NCBI GenBank assembly: GCA_013423325.1
Contig: BLJB01000069.1
Span: 1-64,000 of the forward strand
DNA length: 64,000 nt
Source: Usnea hakonensis
Lineage: Eukaryota; Ascomycota; Lecanoromycetes; Lecanorales; Parmeliaceae
Reading direction: 5' to 3'
Shown here: positions 10,695-23,020 of the stretch, one piece after another
Numbering within the stretch: position 1 is the first letter of the stretch
Layout: each line of letters begins with the position of its first letter
Position numbers and translations under genes: made by a program
Notes under the pieces: generated by a model
Seen by the model: only the letters and a program-made list of their open reading frames with translations
Database searches by the model: none
Told to the model about the DNA's origin: nothing

Positions 10695-12989
10695 TCAAGT
10701 CTTCTCTGCCATCGAGCCTAAAGGGGGAAATCGAGGGGAGTAGCGGTCATACATGGGATCTGCGTTCCCCTCCCCTGCCTGAAGTGAGTAGATGCGCCAA
10801 ATCCGCCCCATCTGGGTCTTGACCCATTCCTTTTGCCCTTCGGGCAGATCCTTGGTTTTCAGCGACGTCTTCATGGGCTCCAAAAGATGCCAGCCACCGA
10901 GAGCGGTGGCGGAGCGGCGGTGGTCTTCGGATGCTTTGGCCGTGCCGTTGTAAGGGTATTCGACGCCATCTCTGTCCCCCGGGCCGCCCATCGTCTTTGT
11001 GCCAAGAGCAAATGGCACGGAAGCGCACAGGTCGTCGACCATTTCTTGCGTGATCATCTTGGCGTATATGGCGCGCCAGTACCATTGCTGTTCGAACTGC
11101 GGGCCGAGCCAGTCTATGCAGTCCAGGATTATCGTTTGCACTTTCACCCGGGCGGAGCGGTAGGTGTTCCAGACGGATGCAACCCAAAGGTCGATGTAGA
11201 CATCCTTGCGGTCCTTGTAGATGTAGGCGTTACGGGGAAGGGAGGCGGGAAGTTCAAAGTGTTCGGCCGAGTCCCACATCCATTCTTGGGGTAGGGACTC
11301 GGGCCAAGCCGCCACGAGGAGATCAACTGATATGGCATACTCGAGAAGATCCGTCACTTCTTTTTCGGATTTGGAACTTCTGGGGAGGATGAGGGCAGAT
11401 TTGGCACACGAGCGGAGGTCTGCGATATTAATTGTGGCGGAGGTGAGGCGAGCTGCGGCATTTTGGGGTAATGATTTGAACATTGAACTCAAGGCATCAG
11501 GGCACCTCTTGAAGGAGGTGCCTTCCTCAATGGCAACCTCGACCTTTTCCTTTCAGCCCAAAGTCAGTCTTGTGAGGGTTCGGTACTTACAAGCTGTGAA
11601 CGGACAGAGAAGAGCAAGCCTACGGACAGCGTTGACCTGCAATTATCTTGACCTCGATGCATCACCAAAGCCGCTGCCCCAGCGTTGTGCGTTCTGGCCA
11701 TGTTGGCTTTCTGAGCGCCTGAAGGGGTGGTGGCGGAGCCCGTGGCAGTAATTTTCTGGAGCAGGCAACAATCAGCAAAGCTCTGGACTGGCATAATACT
11801 TGTACAAGACCATGAGAACGACATGAGATATACCGCTGCAGTGATTCAGAAACCCCAGCTGAATGTCAAAAGCAAAAATGTAGGTCTGAATATCGCGCAG
11901 AATAGACGATGCAGCTGCCAATTCACAAGTTTGCAAGCGGTGTGATTACCAACAGGTGATCAGATCCGAGCGGGATAACGGCTTGCTTCTGATGACTGGA
12001 GCCCCGACTGTGGACAGGTAGCAAGGGCTAGACGAGGCCTGTGTTGATCACATTGATCACAACCAGGGCACGACGTTCAACGAGCATTCGTCCAATCACT
12101 TGGCTATCTCTGTTTAGATGTATAATGAAGTACGCTCTGACCCACAGAAAGTGAAGCTACGTTGCAAATGTACAAGAAGATAGAGAGAACACAAGCTTGC
12201 GGGCAAGAGCCAGGATAATGGAACAACGTACCTCGAACAGGCCAAGAAGAAGGACAGCCATCAAGGTCTCGTCCTTTCTCGATTCCGCCGGATTTCGAAT
12301 GGCCGCACTCGTCTTCTGCAATGCTTTCCCAAAAATAGTTCGACCGAGTTGCTGGTCATTGCGTCTGTTTGGCGAATTTCCAGAGATCATCAACGCCACC
12401 GATGAAGTAGCCAACGATAACGGCGATTCGGCAGCAGTGTTGGCGTACAGAGGTAGCAAGTGCTCGAGATGACCTTCCACACTGTCTGGATGGCGAGGGA
12501 GGAGTACGAAATCGAGAAAGAATGCACAGATGGCTTGTTGCTCCGGGAAATCATTGAACATCCTTGGGATAGGATCGTTGGATGAATACCGCTTCGCTAC
12601 GACACGGGCAGGGTTCTGTCCAGGATTGACAGTGGCCCATGTCGTTGACGTGGGGTCCTCTGAAGATACAGACTGAGGCGGGGAGGGAAGCTTTGTTCCT
12701 TCACTCTGTTGCTGTTTCTGTTTGCCACGTTGGACTTTCCGGCGGACCGCTTTGGTTTGGTCACGTAAGACGAGGTCGAAGCGGGGAATGTAGCCAGGAC
12801 ATTCCCGTTTGGTGTTGATGCATTGGGAGCAGGCTGGGAGGGCTTCATCGCACTGTTCAAGGGTGAGATGAGGATTGGGTTTAGTGGCGGAGAGGCGGGT
12901 CGCTTCAACGAGCCCTACCATGCACGTACTTTGATTTTCCGTTTTCTGCAGTTCTGACAGCCGGCGCTCGGCTTCCCTTGATAGACCAT
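10695..12989 (-). CDS. Zn2Cys6 fungal transcription factor with a long second intron
   Basis: Proposed model complement(join(10695..11543, 11591..11755, 12232..12852, 12930..12989)), 564 residues. Exon 1 starts at ATG 12989 (MVYQGKPSAG). Its join to exon 2 restores a binuclear cluster with cysteines at 11, 14, 21, 28, 31 and 38 (CX2CX6CX6CX2CX6C), which binds DNA through two zinc ions. Ser/Pro-rich sequence follows, then a helical regulatory region with LLLGLFE at the end of exon 2. All joins are phase 0. Introns are 77, 476 and 47 nt; the 476-nt one is far longer than others here. The last intron has two in-frame acceptors six bases apart. The C-terminal exon has the WVASVWNTYRSARV helix common in this class. 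The target genes are unknown. Confidence 0.85.
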
Positions 12990-14795
12990 GGTTGTGACGC
13001 AACGGAGCAAGATTGCGACCCTGTGGATTTGGGGAGGTTTCTTTTTCGAGGACAAAAGTAATTGGACTATGAAATGAAATTGAATATGGCAATGTAAAAC
13101 TATATATAACAAACGATCTATACGATCCAGAAGAATTGGGGAAGAGGAGGTGAGATCTTTATGAGAATGATTAGCTTGAGCTTCTGTGGTCCTGCTCAAA
13201 GCACACCGTTCAGCCTTCTTGGCGTGAGCAGCGCATCTTCAGCTACTGACTAGCACCACCATCTTACCGCGCTAGATGCTCATAGTGTCTGCTTACCGCA
13301 TAGCACTATCACCAAAACAGCATCCGTTGCGACGATCTAACCGGTCCAAGGGTAAAGCATCCGTCCGGACAATTCCTTGGTACCACGCCTTCCATCCCTA
13401 ACCCCGGTCGCTCCACCAGCCTACGATGATAGAGCGGTATCAGATTGAAGCTTCTTTGCATATCCAAATGAAAGATTGGACGAAAGTCAGAATGAGGCGT
13501 TTGGAAAAAGACATGAGACGGTGAGACTACGTACCTTGATACTTTTCAGTCGGGAGGGTCCGTCGAACTGGGAGGATATGGCATCACCTCCCGTTACTTA
13601 AGACGCCTCGTGGCTTTTCACAACACGGGGCAGAGGGGAGAAGGGGGGTTTCATGCCTGCGTCATGTACTCTGAAACAGATGGGAAGCTGCCACCTGCGT
13701 ACTGCCTGACTTTTGATACCAGCCATAATTCAAATGTTGGCCATTTGACACTCCTTTCTTGTCCTTAGCAGTTTATCGAGACAAACCCCTTCTCAAACCC
13801 ACCAATGAAATCCCTTACCAAAAAACCCCAAGCATGACGCCTCGGACATGGCACCGTTTTTACAGACCCAGCAGAAATGCAACGTCAGCCGTACCTCTAC
13901 CCTCACCGATCCACGTGGAAAGAAAACCCCCCGGCCCCCCCTTTTAAAAAAAAATACCAGTTCCACACCACTCCCACCATCCATGGTATCTCATAAGCAT
14001 CGACAAAAGAAAAAAGAAAGAAGAAAAGAAAAAGAAAAAATCGTGATAATGAAAAATGATGACGTCTGCGGCTGCTACACCCTAGTAAGATACATACCCC
14101 ACTCACTCACTCACTCACTCACTCAAAAACTTTGCCCCCCCCCCGTCCCACCACACCACCCACCAGCCCAAAATACCTCAAAGTATTCAAATATGAACGT
14201 CATATAGCAGAAGTGTGCCCCCCCTGCCTGCCTGCCAAAGGGGGGCTAGCTGGCTGCCTGCATAATAGCGGCCCCCCGCATGAACAGGCCTTAGCAGCCA
14301 AAATAAAAAAAAAACGTGGCAGCAAAAAAACAAACCCCCCTCGATGTGGCTGCGTCCTTTGGTGAAAATGTGGGCGTGGGTATGGATGTAAGTAAGGTAA
14401 GGTAAGGTGGGTAGGTCCTGAAGCGTTCCGGATGAACGGGTTTTTTGTAAATCTCCGATGGCTTGGGGTAGTGGGGGTGGCTGTTTTACATGTAGGTGTC
14501 TTGTTCTCGAGATGCAGTCTAGATAATAAGATTCCAGATCAAGACGATGCACGGATTTCAAGAAGGGGTGCAAATGGAGGATGCTTTCGAACATGACTCT
14601 AGATCTATGTGAGCCCGCTGAACTGAAAATAAAGTAATGGACGCCTTGTTGGTATCATCAACACACCACTCTATGTTTAAAAAGACTCCGTGCCTAGAAA
14701 AAATTCGCTTCGCATCGCATCGCATCGCATCGCTCCTTTGTTCATGAGCCCTTGAAGGACATGCAAGCCGATGAGCAAATCAGTATAACCATGCT
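12990..14795. other. Intergenic region with scattered microsatellites
   Basis: This is upstream of the Zn2Cys6 gene and downstream of the RTA1-like gene. It contains a CTCA tetramer run (about 14100-14123), poly-C near 14133-14142, poly-A stretches around 13949 and 14303, GTAAG repeats near 14391-14405 and a GCATC pentamer run (14709-14732). No convincing coding exon was found. Confidence 0.5.
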
Positions 14796-15841
14796 CTATG
14801 ACGCTCCAAAGTAGCCTTTCCTCTCACTGTTCGGTGGAGATTCCACATCATGAACCTTCTCCGCCTCCGCAGTGGAAAATTCCCCAATCGGGCTGGTCTT
14901 GCCATGCATCTGCATCTCCGGGAACACGAGTCCGGGATGGAAAGCAGTCAGGCACAGGGTAGCAATAGTAATCATGACGCCATCCAGAACGATAAAGTCC
15001 GTCTCGTTCTGCATGATCGGGTTTCCCCATCCTTTGGCCATCTCAGCAATACGGAACACACAACGAGTGAAGATGGTAATGTATGCGAGGGTGAGGCCGC
15101 CGACGAACAACTTGAAACGCGTCGCGTTCATGAGCTTGACAGCTGAGGGTTCGAGCTGTGATCGGTGCGCATACACCCTCGAGGCGTAACTGCCGACCAT
15201 AGCGCCGAAGATGAGGAGAGTAATTACCTGGAACACGATACCGGTCATCATGAGGTCGTTGCCGACTTTCTGCATGTTAGAGCCGTGATTGGCTGTCGCT
15301 GCAATCCCTCCACCAGTTCCTTGTATGATGAGTGAGAAAAGATCGGCGAGGCAGAAGATCCAGGTGTAAAATTTAGGCCGAATGCGGGAGAAGTTGGCGC
15401 CAAGCTCGAGGGCAATGTGTTTAAGGGTGAGATAGACGCCGGCGGCGATGAAGGCAGGCGCAATGATGAGACAACAGATCTGGATTTCGAATCCATTGGA
15501 AGACCAAGGGTTGCTGTGAAGCATGATTCTTCCGACATAGCCTGGTGTGAATGTCAGCAATGGAACTGACAAAATGAAGGTCAGTTGCGCCTACCGATTG
15601 CTTCTGCGAGAGTGCCAAAGCCGAGGCCGATCATATATGTCCATGTCTTATGTCTTATGCCGAGGACCAGATTGATGCCTAAGCACAATGCGAAGAAGGC
15701 TAAGAAGAAGGCATTGGCGCCAAGATTGGGATAGTAGCCGTAGACGGAGAATTCGACCGGACAATAGATACTGGCGGCGGTGCAGTTCTGTGTCGAGTAA
15801 TCGGTTGCGGGAAGAGTAGTGGGTTGAGGTGGATTCGACAT
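14796..15841 (-). CDS. RTA1-like seven-transmembrane protein
   Basis: Proposed model complement(join(14796..15541, 15595..15841)), 330 residues, with one 53-nt intron. The join restores GTLAEAIGYVGRIM, a typical RTA1 segment. Seven hydrophobic helices follow a short extracellular-type N-terminus with two cysteines (TQNCTAASIYCPVEF). Other family marks are the polar stretch LADLFSLIIQGTGGG and the ARG-containing loop FTRCVFRIAEMAKGWGN. The RTA1 family (yeast Rta1, Rsb1, Pug1) is fungal-specific and linked to export or translocation of sphingoid bases and sterol analogues, and to porphyrin handling. The substrate of this copy cannot be read from sequence. The C-terminal ~35 residues are a charged cytosolic tail. 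Confidence 0.92.
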
Positions 15842-18800
15842 GGTTGTAAAAAGGGTGGTAGGGGTGGGAAGGAAAAGGCTGAGAGAGCTGGCTGAGAGGA
15901 AAGGGGGAGATGGGAAGGTGAGAGATGAAAAGAGGGTTGAGAATACAAGACGTATTTTCTTGGATCGATTGGCTTGCTGCTTGATTGTTTTTTGAACGTG
16001 GCGGAGGAGAAGAACTATATATCCACTTCGCTTGCAGGGTGGAAGTGAAATTGGAAACAGCGACGGAGCATCTTGCAGACCATGTCGAGAGCTTATTGGC
16101 TAGTTCGTGAAGTTTCATCGTACTCGTCAGCACATTATCGACTCAGCCCTCTGGTTCTATCACTCCTACTCGGCGTAGGATATTAGAGTCTGCCCGTGTG
16201 TCTAAGAAAGGTAAGGTACAGATCCATGCGATTACGACTTACGAATAAGCGAATAAGCTGCTATCCCTTTTCGAGCAGTAAGGCTCACCGTTTTCTTTGA
16301 TTATCTTACTTCTGATTCGCTCACTCGTAATGGGTGGAGCCGCAGAATTAATCGGACACGGCCACGAGGTGACGACTCCGTCTTGGCGCGCTTGTTTGGA
16401 GTGATGAGGCGTGGGACTTCCCAGATTTTTTCAGGGGAGACCCCCCTGAAACCCCCCCTTCTCTCCTAAAAGTCTACTCCCAAATCTTCTCTTTAATATA
16501 GAATCTATAATAGGCGGTCAAAATCCGTATATAAGATATTATTTAAAAGCGTATTATTTACTCTATAGTTCTACGTCTTTATATTATTATCATATTATGT
16601 GTAAAAGAAAAGGAATCAAAGTAAAAAAGATTTATAGAAGAAAAGTTCTTAAGACTTTCCTATCCGGGTATAAAGCCTGTATAGAGTGTATTTTAGCGCC
16701 GGATAGGTAGGGCCTTAGCGCCCCGCACTTTTTGAACTCACACGTACCGGCATTTCATGTGAGGATTGAAGATCTTATACGAATATGAGATTCTTCGAGT
16801 CTCGCCATGCGTAGTCGTACGCCGCAAATGACCTACTGTGTCTTTTCGCTGCGAGCCTATCGTTCAGAGCCGAACATATGCACAATATATGATAATTGAC
16901 ATTAGTCTCATTCTACAGTCTATGTGATATGTTGCCGAGTGTGATGACATAAGATTTGTTTGGTACTTTCGTCTGCCTGGCTGCTGATTCAGGCCGGTAT
17001 AGCTGGACCTCAATTGGCAAAACAACCTTGCATCTGGCTTGCAGCGGGCAAAGAGCTTCGGGAAATCTTAGGGAGATCCTTGAGATCGGTAATCCTTCCC
17101 ATAGGCACAAGTACATGAGAAGGCCGGAAAGAGATTATCAGGTCTGCTGCAACCCGTCGCAAAAAGCCTTAATTGAAATGCCTGTCTAAATCCAAAGTTT
17201 TTCTCCGGTCAAGAGGGTCAAGGTCACAGTAATCATTGACGACGCTATCCCCGTAACGCTCGGAACGTCCGCATGGCCAAGCTGGCAGTAACGTCGGAAT
17301 CAGGGCAAGGCCGAGAAGCTGGAGATACAAGTCTCAGGGTCGCAAATCAACATCTCTACTGTTCTAAAGCATGCTCTTCCAGATATACCCAGTAGCTGAT
17401 AGAGCTGTAGCTTCAACTCCGTGTCTGATCAATGAGGTGCTCGGACCCGCCGAGCATCCTGGAACCGATACTGTGACCGATGCGCTCCTCAAGCAGGACA
17501 TGGTATGGGTTTTTAGACACGGTTTTCTAGAAATCTACAAGTTTTATGCAAGAATTTACCTCCCCACGGCCTCGGCTTTAGACGCTACAAGCCTGATGAA
17601 GGTGTTCACGAATAAAAAGCAAGAACGTTTCAAATATATTTGAGGACTGGAGTCATCATGACCGCCTCTGAGTACCTATTGCACAGCCCATCATGCATAT
17701 ACTAGGTCACCACAGCCTCAGAAGGCGACGAGGCTGGTATGAAGGGTCGATAGCGGCGAAACGAAGAGAAGTTCTATACTTATGACTTTCATCCATCATC
17801 TTTCCCAAATATTCTCCGAGACAACACTCACCCCAAATAACACCTCGACCACATCGACTTCGATAACTCAGCTACTCTCCATCGCAGTAAGCCGAACGAG
17901 GTCGATCTCTCTAGATATCCAAGCTACGCAGTCGCTGGTCGCCTTCTATAATTCATACCAATGCCGAGACTCGGATTTCGTCCACATCATCAAAAGACTT
18001 TTCGACAGGTCCTCCATCTTTGAATTATGCGGAGCCTCACGAATAGTGTAATCAAAGCGATTGGATAGTAGATTAACAGGCCGTGGGTACGAGGCTGTTT
18101 GAGCTCGATTTAGCTTCAAGATCGATATATCGGACGTAAGATACAACCTCTATCATCCTATCGTTCCTAACAAGTCGATCGACGAGTATGCCACCTTCCA
18201 TTTCTACAGATAGTCAATACAACGTCTGCGTGATACAATCGCGCTAGCTAATCAACCCTTTCCATCAACTCTGATTTCCTCCTAACAAACTGCTCCACTT
18301 CCCCTTCTACCCCCCAAAGCATATCCCACCTTCCCTATCAACACACAACGTCCCTAGCAGAGAACGGGCCGGGAAACATATAAAAGACGAGCAGCAACAT
18401 CTCTAAACCTCCTCCTCTATTCCTAGCTCCTCTTCATCTCGTCTTCTCCCACCCTTTCATGTTCTATTCCTAGACCGTCCCTCCAGCTCCATTTTTGGAA
18501 ACACTCTTTCCCCCCACCCGGCGACAACCGCACAGCTCCAACTTGAGCACCAGAAGAAAAAAGACACCCTCTGATTCCCTGGATTCGGCTTGAAAAGCCT
18601 ACACACCCGAAGCCAATTCGTTGATTCAGAGAATCTAGAAACTTCTTACTGTGCGGAGAGAGAGACGTGGGCTAGGTTCCTACCTCTATATCGCATTCAA
18701 CACTTTCGAGATAGAATTGTTGAATCAGCCGACATCACGCACATCTCAAAGAAGCACAAAAGACGACCGCCATACGAGTGGACAGTCGGACGTGTAAAAT

Positions 18801-19840
18801 TCCCTGTCCCGAGCTTCTTCCCCAATGTTGGCAGTGGTAGTAATTGCAACGCTGTGATGAGGGCCGGGAGGAGGGCGTGGGGCGTTTATGTCACACTGAA
18901 TTGCTGGAGAATGGGGGTGAACGAGTTTAAAAATACCATCACGATTCATCTGAAGAAGACCAAAGACGACGATTGGCAAAGGGACCATTGCGACCAATTG
19001 ACCTTGACTTCGGATCCGATGGTTGTTAGATGTTTTGACTGGCTTGGACATGGTAAGTCGGCGGACTACTTCATTGCCCAGGGCGAGCCAATCTAATGGT
19101 GAGCGCTGTCAAGACATCTGCATTTAGCGTGACACCAATGTGTATTGGCAGGAGGAGTTCACACGAAGAGCCAATTAATGCTTGGAGCGCAGAAGTGACT
19201 ACAACATTAGCATCCATGTTCACTTGCTGGATTGACAAGAAAGCTGGAACGGCCTTCGGCTGTCGAGTAGGAGACAGAAAAAAAAAAGTTCCCTTACGTA
19301 GGCAGACCTCGCGCATTCAACGAATCAGCATCGTTCAAGGAAGCTCTTTTTCTCACCTTAAGAATAATATAGTATTTAGATAGAGATCCTCGGATTGATG
19401 TTTCGGGAGTAGCGAGAAATGTCTCTCCAGTAGACCTAGCCGCTGTTCGATAGATCGTCTCTTCTATGATGTGGATCGCAAGGCTTACATTGTCGCTCAA
19501 AGTAGACCGAAGTGTACAAGGTATGTTGACAATGAAGGTTTGACCGAGACCCTCCCCGTGGCACCGGCGAGTGACTAGATGATCAACCGCGTGCATCAAG
19601 CTACCAAATCATGAATCCTTGGCCTTCCCCCCCGCCGGCCCCCAGCGCACTCTGCTATACAAGGGCTGAGACTCACAAGCAGCGGCTCCGAGAACACTGC
19701 GCAACGTGTTGCGTCTCCCGAGGCCTTGTACAAGCTGAATCAGAAGTACGAGAAATTGAGCCACGCAAAACCTCGACCTCAGCAAGAGTATAACACCACC
19801 GCCGAACACTATGGATGTGTCACTCGTAATGCTTTTCATT
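15842..19840. other. Four-kilobase gene-poor stretch
   Basis: No protein family was recognised on either strand. Three frames are worth naming: 17371-17643 (+, 90 residues, ATG start), 17782-18051 (+, 89 residues, ATG start) and about 18572-19096 (+, ~174 residues, no good ATG). None has introns or motifs I can tie to a family. The third is the longest and has mixed, non-repetitive composition. An AT-rich relic lies within at 16430-16720. These are candidates only. Confidence 0.35.
16430..16720. repeat. AT-rich island with inverted repeats, possible decayed mobile element
   Basis: The island starts with a hairpin (arms TTCAGGGG at 16430-16437 and CCCCTGAA at 16443-16450). It then becomes strongly AT-rich between about 16465 and 16655. 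Near its far end are inverted 9-mers CCTATCCGG (16659-16667) and CCGGATAGG (16699-16707), and the octamer TTAGCGCC occurs twice (about 16693 and 16714). The sharp composition change against GC-balanced flanks suggests an old insertion altered by repeat-induced mutation. No coding remnant was identified, so the element type is unknown. Confidence 0.4.
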
Positions 19841-20647
19841 CTATAGCTTCGCATTGCCCTTGATGACATCTCTCAGCAGCTTCAATCCCTCCACCGCAAA
19901 TGCAACCATATTTCCTTCTCTGTCGCCGCCCAACCCTGTCTCAGCTTCTTTCGTAGATGTTTCCTTATCCGTCGCTATTGCGAGCGCAACGTAGCCTCTG
20001 GATACAAGCTTAGATCAGCCACTGGTCCTCAAATTGCGGGGTCGTTGCCGTAAGATATGGACATTGCTTTGGAAGATGCGTTCTGAATGTTGGCGGTGTG
20101 AGCACGAAGCTCTAGGCTGATGCTTCGTAATCGAGCTATCCGAACTGTCTTCGTAGGGCGCATGCTAAGATAATTGCCAATCGGCCGCTCAAGACGTTGT
20201 GAGACTTACGGTGTCCGATTCCTTGTATTACCTCCCGTTGGTCCTGCAGTTCCACTTTCGCAGACGCAGTATGTAGCACCCAGCGTTCCCCTCACATTTT
20301 CGGCCAAGCCCTTCACCACTTCCTCCGTTGGGCCTTTGTATGACTTCAAGTGGTCCTGAGTCCACCCCGCAAACGCAATGCGGGACTCAAGCGTGTACAG
20401 CGTCAGGCCGCCTTTGTAGATCTTGGAAGCCCCAGGAGTAGAGAGCAAGGAGGCAGAGATCAGACCTCCGGCTGCCTATGATAGGGTTTCAGCCATTGGT
20501 TGTGCGGCGAAGGAAATGTAAGAACGGTGCTCGAGAGGCTGAGCGTACGGTTTCCGCCACGCAAACAGTTTCGGAGCGCTCTTTGAGGAGGGTGGAGACT
20601 TCAGAGGCTATGTCGCGGACTGCTGGGGGAGGAAAACTTGAGGCCAT
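19841..20647 (-). CDS. CinA C-terminal-domain (PncC-type) nicotinamide nucleotide deamidase-like protein
   Basis: Proposed model complement(join(19841..19997, 20210..20475, 20549..20647)), 173 residues, about the size of a lone CinA C-terminal domain. Exon 1 begins at ATG 20647 (MASSFPPPAVRDIASEVSTL). Introns are 73 and 212 nt; both keep frame, the second splitting a Pro codon. The domain core is recognisable: VCVAETAAGGLISA, where bacterial proteins have AESCTGG, then YKGGLTLYT, the signature SGTAGPTGG, and the final GLGGDREGNMVAFAVEGL. Bacterial PncC deamidates nicotinamide mononucleotide in NAD salvage. The Ser-Cys-Thr triplet of the bacterial motif is replaced by Thr-Ala-Ala, so the same activity is not assured. 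The gene is divergent from the MFS permease, with ~600 bp between starts. Confidence 0.88.
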
Positions 20648-21244
20648 CCTTGAATGTGGACTGAAGTATTGAAGCTGCAGCGGAGGAAAGTTCAAGACCC
20701 TGATAGATCCAAAGATCGAGGAGCAATTGCGGAAGAAAAGAGGCATGTACCGTGAAGAGATTAGTATATAGATCCTACCTACTCCGTAGTTGTCGTAGCC
20801 TTACGGAGGTCTGCACAGTATGTCCTGGGACTAGCCCTAACCCTTACTTCGGAAGACGGCCCCAATCTTATATGCTGAGCGTTATCCGAAGAGTCTTGGC
20901 AGTCCCAGGACTTTCGGTGCAGACCTCCGTACGAGCCATCTACCTCAGCCCTACGGCCTTCTCTATCGACCTTCCTCTTTTGGTACGAGACGTTTATCTC
21001 TCCGTTTCCCCCACCTTGATCGTTCGAGTGATAGAGTCTTACGCACTGCTTCTGATGCAACTTAAACGGCATCTGGAAAGGTGTCTCACAAGCCTCCCGC
21101 AATCCATACGTGTGATTGGCAGCGCCTCAAGATTGCGATGGAGGAATCACGAGCACAGTACGAGTCCATAGCCTCGAGCATTGGCTTCGTCACTGAACCT
21201 CTCAAGTCCAGCCAGTCTCGTACGCTACATAGAGCAGCAGCAAC
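20648..21244. promoter_or_regulatory. Intergenic promoter region between divergent CinA-like and Dal5-like genes
   Basis: This ~600-bp stretch separates two divergently transcribed start codons and must contain both promoters. A pair of inverted segments with the word GGACTTTCG/CAGGACT and GTCTGCACAG/GTGCAGACCTC lies around 20809-20933, which gives some dyad symmetry. No named operator was recognised. Confidence 0.35.
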
Positions 21245-23020
21245 ATGACAGAAGAAAAGCTGTCCTCCTTCCCTGACGTGGAACAAACCTTCGTCGACGA
21301 TAAGAGCGAGGCACCGCCAGCCATTGTCCTCGAACATGCAAATGATGCCGATGAGGCGATGAAGGCTTTTGAGGGTCATGACGGGGAGTCACTAGTCCTA
21401 GATGAATCAACAAATAGAAGGTTACTACGGAAGATTGATCAGAACATTTTGCCGGTATGTACAGACCATGGCAACGGCAAAAGTGCACTTTTGACATAGC
21501 TACAGTTGCTGTGCGTTGTTTACGGTCTCAATTACCTTGATAGTAAGAGCTGCACCTCGTTGCCGGGGATTTGCTTTGACATGAGACAGAAACAACTTTA
21601 TCATATGCTAGTGTCATGGGCATCAAGAAGGACATTGGCCTGGTAAACGATGACTACCAATGGCTGGGCAGCATGTTCTACTTTGGTACGCTATCTACAA
21701 TGTTTTGTCTCCCCAGTACTGGTTACTGATGCGTTGCAGGCTACCTCGCTTGGGAGTATCCTACAAATCGACTCCTCCAGCGTCTCCCTCTGGCAAAGTA
21801 CTCCTCATTCTGCATCATAATGTGGGGCCTGGTCCTCTGCTGCATGGCAGCTGTGAAGAACTACTCTGGCGCCATTGCCGTTCGCTTTTTCCTCGGGGTA
21901 TTTGAAGCTGCAGTGACACCGGGCTTTGCTCTCTTTTCGTCACAATGGTATACCAAGAGAGAGCAGGGCACTCGCATAGGGATTTGGTTCAGCTTCAATG
22001 GCTTTGCGCAGATCTTCGGTGGACTGGTAGCTTACGGCATTGCTAAGGGCGCCGCCCGACACGGAACTTCCATTGCGCCTTGGAAGATTGTGTTCCTTGT
22101 CACAGGTCTTTTGACAGCGGCTATCGGCTGCCTCTTCCTCTCTTTGGTCCCAGACAATCAGCTCAATGCACGCTGGCTCAGCAAAGATGACCGGCGCCTG
22201 GCCGTCGAAAGAGTTCGCATCAATCAACAAGGCATTGGAAACAAGCATTTCAAGATCTACCAGCTGAAAGAGGCCCTCCTCGACCCCTTGACCTGGGCCT
22301 TTGTCTTCTTCGCCCTCACCGGTGATATCCCCAACGGCGGTATCACCAACTTCTTCAGCCAGCTCATAGTCTCGTTCGGCTACACACCGGAGCAAAGCCT
22401 TCTTTATGGCACGCCCGGCGGCGCCGTCGAGGTTGTCTCCCTGATTGTTTGCGGCTATCTCGGTGACCGGTTCGGCAACAGAATCCTGATCAGCACTTCT
22501 GGCCTGATACTCGCCACGATCGGCATGATCCTCATAGTCGCTTTGCCCTTATCCAATGACGGTGGCCGTCTAGCCGGCTACTACCTCACCCAAGCAAGTC
22601 CCACAGGCTTCGTCGCCCTCCTATCCCTCATCTCCAGCAACGTCGCCGGCTACACCAAGAAAACGACCGTCGCTGCCCTGTACCTCATTGGCTACTGCGT
22701 CGGCAACATCATCGGGCCGCAGACCTTCAGACCCAACGACGCACCGCGCTACGTCCCTGCCGAAATAACAATCATCTGCTGCTGGGCCGCATGTCTCGCG
22801 GATCTAGTCTTCATCTGGTGGTACTGCCAATATCAGAATAGGAAAAAAGCAGCCTTCAGGGCGCAGCCACATTACCAGAAATTGGAGAACCAGGAGTGGC
22901 TGGACCTAACGGATCGGTGAGTCTGATCCCTGTGGGGGGCCCATGGGTTGCTCCCGGTAACGAGCGTATGCTGACATGCATGCTTACAGGGAGAACCCGG
23001 AGTTTGTATATACGCTGTAA
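21245..23020 (+). CDS. Dal5-family MFS anion:cation symporter (allantoate/nicotinate type)
   Basis: Proposed model join(21245..21454, 21506..21542, 21590..21685, 21740..22916, 22990..23020), 516 residues. The four introns are 51, 47, 54 and 73 nt, and all joins keep frame. The small second exon (37 nt) encodes LLCVVYGLNYLD, the start of TM1; the third carries SYASVMGIKKDIGL and YQWLGSMFYF. The last exon gives the common Dal5 ending LTDRENPEFVYTL; without it the frame would stop at 22920. Twelve hydrophobic segments are visible. The family imports small carboxylated or nitrogenous compounds such as allantoate, nicotinate, pantothenate or biotin precursors at the plasma membrane. The divergent CinA/PncC-like neighbour makes an NAD-precursor substrate an attractive but unproven idea. 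Confidence 0.92.
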
